Source: Chitinophagaceae bacterium (lineage in GTDB: Bacteria; Bacteroidota; Bacteroidia; Chitinophagales; Chitinophagaceae). Taken from it: 5,910 nucleotides of DNA. The stretch lies in the NCBI GenBank assembly GCA_947378615.1, contig CANCKV010000237.1:1-5910 (forward strand), given 5' to 3'. The notes below the pieces were generated by a model. The model ran no database searches. It worked only from the letters and a program-made list of their open reading frames with translations, and was not told the DNA's origin. Position numbers and translations under genes: made by a program. This document shows, piece after piece, positions 1 through 4,830 of this stretch (the first letter of the stretch is position 1; each line of letters starts with the position of its first letter).

Positions 1-81
1 ATAGACTTTTGCTACCCTAATATAGACTTTTGCTACCCTAATATAGACTTTTGCTACCCTAATATAGACTAATTCCTGTAG
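1..81 (-). repeat. Left array of 21-bp tandem repeats (opposite orientation to the array at 138-263)
   Basis: Three identical 21-bp units run head to tail from 1, 22 and 43, each starting ATAGACTTTTGCTACC and ending CTAAT. A fourth, degenerate unit (about 61-81) keeps AATATAGAC and then diverges. Read on the minus strand, each unit is AGGGTAG, then CAAAAGTCTATATT, which matches the units at 138-242. The degenerate fourth unit read on the minus strand contains GAATTAGTCTAT, identical to part of the unit at 222-242. The array begins at base 1, so it is probably cut by the window or contig edge. The 21-bp period is close to two helical turns, which would place every site on the same DNA face. 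The role (iteron, operator array or other) is inference. Confidence 0.9.
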
Positions 82-86
82 AATTT

Positions 87-101
87 TTCTATTAGATAGA
101 A
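87..101. repeat. Short inverted repeat in the spacer between the two arrays
   Basis: TTCTAT (87-92) and ATAGAA (96-101) are perfect inverted arms around a 3-base centre. They lie in the 56-bp stretch (82-137) between the oppositely oriented arrays. The arms resemble the CTAT/ATAG end of the repeat unit, so this may be a decayed head-to-head pair. In such AT-rich DNA a 6-bp palindrome can also arise by chance. Confidence 0.4.
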
Positions 102-137
102 GAACTATTCAATAATACACAAGCAATGTAGCATAAG

Positions 138-263
138 AAGGTAGAAATAGTCAATTTTAAGGTAGAATTTGTCTATATTAAGGTAGTAAAAGTCTATTTT
201 AAGGAGGTAAAAGTCTATATTAAGGTAGAATTAGTCTATTTTAAGGAAGTATTTATGTATAAG
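138..263 (+). repeat. Right array of 21-bp tandem repeats, inverted relative to the left array
   Basis: Five 21-bp units start at 138, 159, 180, 201 and 222, and a decayed sixth starts at 243. Consensus is AAGGTAG, a variable block of five bases, then GTCTAT followed by TTT or ATT. The two outer blocks are conserved (one T-to-A change in AAGGTAG in one unit, one change in GTCTAT in another) while the middle varies. That pattern suggests two contact points for a bound protein rather than recent slippage. Bases 177-197 match the reverse complement of a left-array unit at 19 of 21 positions. Unlike the left units, which are identical, these have diverged from one another. Confidence 0.88.
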
Positions 264-342
264 ATTGAAAAAATTGGAGTTACGATAATAGCTAGTTAAA
301 AAACTCAGTGTTCTGAAACCTAGAATACCGATTTCAATAAAA

Positions 343-359
343 GTCCTACATTTTAGGAC
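343..359. promoter_or_regulatory. 6-bp inverted repeat overlapping the possible leftward start site
   Basis: GTCCTA (343-348) and TAGGAC (354-359) are perfect arms with a 5-base loop. The palindrome touches the -7 element of the possible leftward promoter and covers its expected start site, a usual position for a repressor operator. Read on the minus strand it is followed by TTTTATT, so it could instead be a weak terminator for leftward transcription. Confidence 0.35.
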
Positions 360-391
360 AAAGGTATAAAGGATAAAACTAACAATGCAAA
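359..391 (-). promoter_or_regulatory. Possible leftward Bacteroidota-type promoter
   Basis: On the minus strand TTTG (388-391) is followed after 21 bp by TACCTTTG (359-366), an exact fit to the TAnnTTTG -7 element of the Bacteroidota housekeeping sigma factor. Transcription would start near 352 and run leftward through both repeat arrays towards whatever lies left of the window. No gene for it is visible here, and one or two chance matches are expected in an intergenic region this AT-rich. Confidence 0.35.
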
Positions 392-738
392 TTGTCTTTG
401 GTATAATTCCTGAACTTTAATTCGAAAAACGAGACTGCCCTGCAAAAATCATTGATATTATTTTGAATAATAGTAAATTTCTATTTAATTTTTAATTAAA
501 TTAAATCATAATAAGACTTTTACGAATTTCACTTTTACTACAAATTCTTAGCATTTCAATAAAGATTTCAATAAAACAATTGATTCTTGCCTGCATTTTG
601 TCATTATATTTCACCGTTTATCAAAATGAATAAATAAATAAAACCCCAACTTTATCCTATAATTAATTGTAAATCAATGCTAATATAGATACACCATTTC
701 TACCTTTAGCATATTACCATAATAAAAAAGGTACTTTG

Positions 739-771
739 TTTTGCATAGTACTAAAAAAGTCTTTATCTTTG
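739..771 (+). promoter_or_regulatory. Promoter of the padR-pspC operon
   Basis: TTTTG (739-743) lies 20 bp before TATCTTTG (764-771). This fits the Bacteroidota consensus TTTG, 19-21 bp, TAnnTTTG. The transcript would start near 778, leaving a leader of about 108 nt before the padR ATG. An 8-bp palindrome, TAGTACTA (746-753), sits in the spacer, and GTACT (731-735) with AGTAC (747-751) forms an inverted pair across the TTTG element. Either is well placed to be the PadR autoregulatory operator. Confidence 0.6.
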
Positions 772-885
772 TCCTGTCAAGTAATTAAAAAGATACATTT
801 TACAACTTGAAATAGTGATAAAAAATAATCGACATTGATATTGACAATTAAAAAATAAATATTATTTACTTAAAAAACGAAAAAA

Positions 886-1251
886 ATGGATATACAAAAC
901 ACACAGAGTCAGATGCGGAAAGGAGTACTTGAATTTTGCATACTGTCTGTAATCCGTCAGGGGGAAGTTTATCCGAGTGATATTGTAGATAAAATGAAGG
1001 CTGCCAACCTTAGCATTTTGGAAGGCACCCTCTACCCTCTTCTTACACGCTTGAAAAATGCAGGCTATCTTAGTTATCGGTGGGTAGAAAGTAATAGTGG
1101 TCCACCTCGGAAATATTTTGTGATGACAGACGAGGGACTTACCTTTTATCAATCACTCGAAAGTACTTGGAGGGAACTTGCAGACGCAGTACACGCATTG
1201 ACTCAAACAAATGAAGCTTTTACTAAAGAAGAAGAAATAACTATATTTTAA
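886..1251 (+). CDS. PadR-family transcriptional regulator
   Basis: This 121-residue protein is a cytoplasmic DNA-binding repressor of the PadR family. It shows the N-terminal winged helix-turn-helix nearly complete: a first helix around RKGVLEFCILSVI (residues 11-23), a helix pair around YPSDIVDKM, the hallmark GTLYPLLTRLKNAGYL (47-62), then the wing with ESNSGPPRKYFVMTDEG (68-84). A short helical tail (about 86-108) would be the dimerising helix typical of the short PadR subfamily. The first ATG fits family length and lies behind an A-rich leader without a Shine-Dalgarno motif. The gene is 18 bp upstream of the PspC gene and almost certainly co-transcribed with it, so the PspC protein is the likely regulated partner. 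The effector is unknown; membrane or envelope stress is inferred from context. The family call is very secure. Confidence 0.95.
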   Translation: MDIQNTQSQMRKGVLEFCILSVIRQGEVYPSDIVDKMKAANLSILEGTLYPLLTRLKNAGYLSYRWVESNSGPPRKYFVMTDEGLTFYQSLESTWRELADAVHALTQTNEAFTKEEEITIF

Positions 1252-1269
1252 CCCCAAAAAAATAAAACA

Positions 1270-3495
1270 ATGAAAAAAGTAATAAATATAAATTTTCAAG
1301 GACGAGTAGTTCCAATTGAAGAACTTGCTTACGATATACTTCAACAATATGTTATTAGCCTTCGCAGCTATTTTGCAAAGGAAGAAGGTAAGGATGAAAT
1401 CATAAATGATATAGAAAGCCGTATTGCAGAACTATTTGCAGAGATACTTAAAAAGGGAAGTATTTGTATTACAGAAGAAGATGTAAATAACATTATTAAA
1501 AGTATGGGACGTCCTGAAGATTTTGATGATGAAGAAGGAAAAGTACATGCACAATTAGAGGGGAAGGCAACAAAGGAACAGCAATCGAAACAGCAACAGC
1601 ATCAACAACAACAGTTTGCAGGTTATTCAAATCGCCTATATAGAGACGAAAATAATAAAGTTCTAGGAGGTGTTTGTAGTGGAATAGCAAACTATTTTGG
1701 TATTGACCCATTGGTTATTAGGATATTGGCTGTAGTTGCTTTTGGAATTTCTTTTATTCCATATTTGGTACTTTGGGTTACAATACCTAGTACTGCAACG
1801 CAAGTGATTGGGAGTCCTAGGAAAAGGCTTTTTAGGGATATGGACGACAAAATTCTAGGGGGTGTTGCAAGTGGGCTTAGTCATTATTTAGGCATAAATT
1901 TATGGGTTGTACGTTTGCTATTTCTGATTCCGTTTTTGTCTTTTGTAACACATTGGAATAATTGGGACATGTTTGGATTTCCACATTTTATCAGTCTTTC
2001 TTTCAGTCCAGGTGCAACAATTTTATACATTATCCTTTGGTTGATATTGCCCGAAGCAGTCACAAGTGCGGACAAGTTAGAGATGAAAGGAGAACGTGTG
2101 GATTTGAATAGTATCAAAAACACCATTCAAACAGATATGGATGGGTTTAAAGGAAGGGCAGAGAAATTTGGTGAAGATTTGAAAAACAAAGCAGAAGAAC
2201 TTGGTAAAGATTTTGCGCCTAGGGCTCGGAAATTTGGCGATGAAGTATCGTTTGCAGCAAGGAAAAGTAGTCTAGGACTAGGAGGAGTCATTGTTTTGCT
2301 AGCAAAAATATTCGCCTATTTCATACTTGCAGTTGTACTATTTTCTGTAGTAATGGGTCTTTTTGGAATTGGAGTCGTTTTTATTGGTATCTCTCCAGTA
2401 CTAAACTACCTTTTCTCGGATGGCTGGGAAACTGTTATTGCTTGGTGCGGAATTCTCCTCTGTATTTGGATCCCAATTGTTGGAATCATTACATGGGTAG
2501 TACGTAGAATAACAAAGGCAAAAAGAAATAGTACGCTTGTACGTTATACATTCCTATCACTTTGGCTTATCGGTCTTTTTTGTCTAATAAGTTTACTTGT
2601 TTCATTACGTAATGATTTTAAATATCGCAATAATGCCACAGAAGAAAAAGTACAGTTGACAAATGCAAAAGTTGACAAGCTTGATGTGGTTTTGAGTGGA
2701 TATGGATGGAAAGGAAGAGGGTTACATTGGCTAAAGATTGAGCCATTTGAAGGGATAGATAGTGATACTGTATTCGTTCCAAATACCGATGTTCGTATTG
2801 TAAAATCAACAACTGATAGTTTTCAAGTAACAGTAACCAAAATAAGCAACGGAAGAAGTAAGGAAATTGCGAATAATTTGGCTAATAAAATATCCTACTC
2901 AATTACACAGAAAGATACCGTACTTTCATTATATAAGGGTATCCGTATCAATACAACAGATAAGTTTAGGAATCAAAGAATGATCATTACTATTGCTGTT
3001 CCAATAGGCAAACGGATTAAAATTGATGATAAAATTGGTTGGAGAACACACCTTGATTTTGGCGCTGGAAAAAGTGATTGGAATTGGGAAAACGATGATT
3101 ACAATGACCAAGATTTATATTGGGAAACCAACAAAGAATACGTTATGACAGCAAAAGGATTAAAACTTGTAGGCAATAATTTTGATTCTAATAATAATGA
3201 AAGTAATGAAGAATTGAATCAGCGAATGGATGAGAACAAACAACATCTTGAAGAATTGAGACAGGATATTGAAGAAAAGCAAAGGGAAATGGATGAAAAA
3301 AAGAGAGAATTAAAGGAACAATTAGATGAACAACAACGTGAATTGGATCAGAAGAAAAAAGAGTTAAGACTTAATGAGGATTCTTCTAATCAAAAAAGCA
3401 AGTATCAAAAAACGGTAGAGGTACCTATGCTGAAAAAAGCTTTGCCCAAAGAGGATGACATTGAATTGACTCCTACTTTCTTAAATACAATATAG
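1270..3495 (+). CDS. Multi-domain PspC membrane protein (tandem PspC domains, C-terminal coiled coil)
   Basis: This 741-residue inner-membrane protein probably senses or buffers envelope stress. In order it has an N-terminal helical domain (about 1-88; EIINDIESRIAELF, IIKSMGRPEDF) common in Bacteroidota PspC proteins and a Gln-rich linker (104-115). Two PspC domains follow, at about 122-174 (RLYRDENNKVLGGVCSGIA) and 187-262 (RLFRDMDDKILGGVASGLS), each with hydrophobic segments. Next come a charged amphipathic linker of 11-residue repeats (293-334) and membrane segments at about 337-376, 386-412 and 423-446. A beta-rich region follows (about 465-635), resembling the toastrack/DUF4097 domains often paired with PspC; that assignment is inference. 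A long charged coiled coil (about 645-702) precedes a short tail. The gene follows padR by 18 bp, supporting PadR control, and a strong terminator lies after it. The PspC identity is secure; the exact stress is not known. Confidence 0.92.
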   Translation: MKKVININFQGRVVPIEELAYDILQQYVISLRSYFAKEEGKDEIINDIESRIAELFAEILKKGSICITEEDVNNIIKSMGRPEDFDDEEGKVHAQLEGKATKEQQSKQQQHQQQQFAGYSNRLYRDENNKVLGGVCSGIANYFGIDPLVIRILAVVAFGISFIPYLVLWVTIPSTATQVIGSPRKRLFRDMDDKILGGVASGLSHYLGINLWVVRLLFLIPFLSFVTHWNNWDMFGFPHFISLSFSPGATILYIILWLILPEAVTSADKLEMKGERVDLNSIKNTIQTDMDGFKGRAEKFGEDLKNKAEELGKDFAPRARKFGDEVSFAARKSSLGLGGVIVLLAKIFAYFILAVVLFSVVMGLFGIGVVFIGISPVLNYLFSDGWETVIAWCGILLCIWIPIVGIITWVVRRITKAKRNSTLVRYTFLSLWLIGLFCLISLLVSLRNDFKYRNNATEEKVQLTNAKVDKLDVVLSGYGWKGRGLHWLKIEPFEGIDSDTVFVPNTDVRIVKSTTDSFQVTVTKISNGRSKEIANNLANKISYSITQKDTVLSLYKGIRINTTDKFRNQRMIITIAVPIGKRIKIDDKIGWRTHLDFGAGKSDWNWENDDYNDQDLYWETNKEYVMTAKGLKLVGNNFDSNNNESNEELNQRMDENKQHLEELRQDIEEKQREMDEKKRELKEQLDEQQRELDQKKKELRLNEDSSNQKSKYQKTVEVPMLKKALPKEDDIELTPTFLNTI

Positions 3496-3554
3496 TATAT
3501 TAAAGATTATAAACGATGTTCATAATAGATGCCTAACAAATCAACCAAAAAAAT

Positions 3555-3589
3555 GGCTGACTCAACGAATTGAGTCAGCCTAATTTTTT
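3555..3589. terminator. Bidirectional intrinsic terminator between pspC and hsp20
   Basis: GGCTGACTCAA (3555-3565) and TTGAGTCAGCC (3570-3580) form a perfect 11-bp stem with a CGAA tetraloop. A run of six T follows on the plus strand (3584-3589). A run of seven A precedes it (3547-3553), which is a T run for minus-strand transcripts. It therefore serves both convergent transcripts, ending pspC from the left and hsp20 from the right. Confidence 0.93.
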
Positions 3590-3603
3590 AAGTACGAGTT
3601 AGA

Positions 3604-4035
3604 TTATCCAACTGTAATCGCTTTGGGAGTAATTTTAACCGCCTCTTTTTTGGGAAGATTAAGCTTTAGTACTCCATTTTCGTACTTTGCCTGAATACCT
3701 TCAACATCAATTTTGTCATCTAGACTGAAGCTACGAGAAAAACTTGCATAAGAAAATTCTCTTTTAATAGTCTTCACTTCCTCAGTTTGAGAATCTTCTT
3801 TTTTCTCAAAACTGATTGTCAATAAACCATTTTCAGCATTTACTTTAAGGTCTTCCTTGTTAAGCCCTGGTGCACTCAAATCTAGAAGATAAGCATCCTT
3901 TGTTTCGTGGATATTTACTTTTGGAGTGCTTGAACTTTTGTTACTGTCAGTACCCCAAGTTGTAGGGAAACTGTTAAAGATTTCATCAAACAAAAAATTG
4001 ATGTTTCTTGGATAACCATGTTTTACGAGTGTCAT
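3604..4035 (-). CDS. Small heat-shock protein, Hsp20/alpha-crystallin family
   Basis: This 143-residue cytoplasmic protein is an ATP-independent holdase that binds unfolding proteins and passes them to the DnaK/ClpB machinery. A short N-terminal arm (1-37) includes the FLFDEIFNSF motif. The alpha-crystallin domain spans about 38-130, from PKVNIHETKDAYLLDLSAPG through FSRSFSL to the signature AKYENGVLKLNLPK (116-129). The C-terminal ITV (140-142) is the IxI/V motif that docks on neighbouring subunits in oligomers. I start at the ATG ending at 4035, giving MTLVKHG, because that matches the usual N-terminus. A longer in-frame start at 4146 would add 37 Cys-rich residues unlike the family. The gene converges on pspC and diverges from the bacilliredoxin gene. 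Regulation may involve leader structures at the start codon (see findings); no clear promoter was found. Confidence 0.95.
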   Translation of the reverse strand: MTLVKHGYPRNINFLFDEIFNSFPTTWGTDSNKSSSTPKVNIHETKDAYLLDLSAPGLNKEDLKVNAENGLLTISFEKKEDSQTEEVKTIKREFSYASFSRSFSLDDKIDVEGIQAKYENGVLKLNLPKKEAVKITPKAITVG

Positions 4036-4139
4036 AATTTTAAGTTTTAAAAAGTTATTAAATAATGTTTTAAGTTTTGATATTTTACAAATGCCATTCC
4101 AATAGCAATAATCACATATAAAACAAGTCATTATGACAC
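4029..4139 (-). promoter_or_regulatory. Possible hsp20 leader structure pairing with the start codon
   Basis: GTGTCATAAT (4029-4038) and ATTATGACAC (4130-4139) are perfect reverse complements. In an hsp20 transcript starting upstream of 4139, the leader GUGUCAUAAU would pair with the AUUAUGACAC that contains the start codon, with one extra G-U pair. A second, local structure is an all-A/U hairpin (4034-4058) with arms UUUUAA/UUAAAA, a loop AAC, and an outer AUAA/UUAU pairing that includes the A and U of AUG. Both are candidates for temperature-sensitive control. The promoter is not located, so inclusion of the distal arm in the mRNA is unproven. Confidence 0.35.
4038..4078. repeat. 11-bp direct repeat in the hsp20 leader
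   Basis: TTTTAAGTTTT occurs at 4038-4048 and again at 4068-4078, exactly 30 bp apart, about three helical turns. Each copy follows an ATAAT or similar. The first copy abuts the hsp20 start codon and forms part of the all-A/U hairpin. It could be a protein-binding pair or a small duplication. Confidence 0.5.
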
Positions 4140-4207
4140 CAGCCATTCACAATCAATGCCATTTTGTCTATTACGATAATCGAAAAAAGGCAAATTGACT
4201 TGTTAAC

Positions 4208-4241
4208 TTGCATTTCAATGAAGTAGTTTATTGTATTTTCG
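4208..4241 (+). promoter_or_regulatory. Likely bacilliredoxin gene promoter
   Basis: TATTTTCG (4234-4241) matches the Bacteroidota -7 element TAnnTTTG at all but one base. An upstream TTG at 4208-4210 is 23 bp away, a little far from ideal. Transcription would begin near 4248, giving a leader of about 17 nt. That start would exclude the upstream in-frame ATG at 4208. Confidence 0.45.
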
Positions 4242-4264
4242 CAGCCAAATTAAATTTAGGAATT

Positions 4265-4681
4265 ATGTACCCAGCAGAAATAGTATTGCCAATGAAGGCA
4301 GAGTTAACAGATAATGGATTTGAAGATTTAAATACGGCTGAATCAGTAAGCCAAGCAATCAAACAAGAAGGCACTACATTAGTTGTTTTAAATTCAGTAT
4401 GTGGTTGTGCAGCTGGAGCTTGTCGTCCGGGTGTATTAATGGCTATAAACAATGCTAATAAAAGACCAGATAATTTAGTAACAAGTTTTGCAGGATTCGA
4501 TGTAGATGCAGTGAAAAAAGTGCGTGAATATCTTTTACCTTATCCACCTTCATCTCCAGCGATTGCGTTGTTCAAAGATGGTGAATTGGTAACAATGGTT
4601 GAACGTCATCAAATTGAAGGTCGTCCGGCACAAGTTATTGCACAGTACCTTATATCGGAGTTTGACAGGCATTGTAACTAA
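4265..4681 (+). CDS. Bacilliredoxin, BrxA/BrxB (YphP/YqiW) family
   Basis: This 138-residue thioredoxin-fold protein belongs to the bacilliredoxin family, which removes bacillithiol from S-bacillithiolated proteins after oxidative stress. The active site is the CGC motif (Cys46, Cys48) in VLNSVCGCAAGACRPG (41-56). Cys53 follows, the cis-proline region is PPSSPAIALFKDG (94-106), and the family-typical ERHQIEGR spans 113-120. Cys137 near the C-terminus is extra. The ATG at 4265 gives the family-typical MYPAEIVLPM and has AGGA at 4258-4261 just upstream. The in-frame ATG at 4208 lies in the promoter region and would add 19 atypical residues. The gene is divergent from hsp20 and has its own terminator. 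Some Bacteroidota make bacillithiol, so that role is plausible; whether this organism does cannot be seen here. BrxA and BrxB cannot be told apart from the sequence alone. Confidence 0.93.
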   Translation: MYPAEIVLPMKAELTDNGFEDLNTAESVSQAIKQEGTTLVVLNSVCGCAAGACRPGVLMAINNANKRPDNLVTSFAGFDVDAVKKVREYLLPYPPSSPAIALFKDGELVTMVERHQIEGRPAQVIAQYLISEFDRHCN

Positions 4682-4702
4682 TTATTTACAACTAAATATA
4701 TT

Positions 4703-4731
4703 AGCCTCACTTTAAAAAGTGGGGCTTTTTT
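4703..4731 (+). terminator. Intrinsic terminator after the bacilliredoxin gene
   Basis: AGCCTCACTT (4703-4712) pairs with AAGTGGGGCT (4717-4726) through a TAAA loop, with one T-G wobble. The T run extends from 4726 to 4731. It lies 22 bp after the stop codon and separates this transcript from lgt. Confidence 0.88.
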
Positions 4732-4782
4732 GTATGATTATAACAAAGTCATTGATACTAACTAATGTTTTATTAATTAACA

Positions 4783-4813
4783 TTGCACCCTTTTCAAGTG
4801 ATATAATTATAAT
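4783..4813 (+). promoter_or_regulatory. Weak candidate lgt promoter
   Basis: Because a terminator separates lgt from the gene before it, lgt should have its own promoter between 4732 and 4830. The best I see is TTG (4783-4785) with an AT-rich TATAAT at 4808-4813. It fits neither the Bacteroidota TAnnTTTG element nor standard spacing well, so the position is a guess. Confidence 0.2.
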
Positions 4814-4830
4814 CAACTAATTTTCAAGAT

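Larger units (their letters stand above)
264..738. other. AT-rich intergenic stretch without a credible gene
   Basis: No reading frame here has a plausible start, length or protein-like composition on either strand. The stretch holds runs of A and T, a hairpin at 343-359, a possible leftward promoter at 359-391, and partial matches to the 21-bp repeat at 514-523, 531-541 and 682-706. It also holds three copies of ATTTCAATAAA (331-341, 553-563, 565-575), the last two in tandem. No tRNA, rRNA or riboswitch is recognised. Together with the arrays, the gene-free region is nearly 900 bp, which is long for a bacterial intergenic region. Confidence 0.7.

Noticed and set aside
1..263. CRISPR array
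   Set aside because: Units are directly tandem with a 21-bp period and no unique spacers between them, and they occur in both orientations.
841..869. TTGACA at 841-846 as a classical -35 box for padR
   Set aside because: No TATAAT-like box follows at 16-18 bp, and Bacteroidota use a different promoter consensus, which is met at 739-771.
862..1152. Minus-strand open frame opposite padR
   Set aside because: It mirrors the padR coding sequence and has no family-like protein features; padR is unmistakable on the other strand.
1496..3111. Several minus-strand open frames within the PspC gene
   Set aside because: They are short and fall opposite a continuous 741-codon gene with clear domains; none looks like a protein.
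4036..4146. Longer hsp20 start at 4146
   Set aside because: It adds 37 Cys- and aromatic-rich residues before the typical MTLVKHG start and shows no family resemblance.
4161..4172. A stray 21-bp repeat copy (TTTGTCTATT) upstream of the bacilliredoxin gene
   Set aside because: Only the GTCTAT end matches; the AAGGTAG block is missing, so chance is the simpler explanation.
4208..4264. Longer bacilliredoxin start at 4208
   Set aside because: It lies at the promoter elements, and the family N-terminus MYPAEIV begins at 4265 after an AGGA.
4228..4452. Minus-strand open frame opposite the bacilliredoxin gene
   Set aside because: It overlaps the active-site coding region of a clear gene and has no recognisable features.
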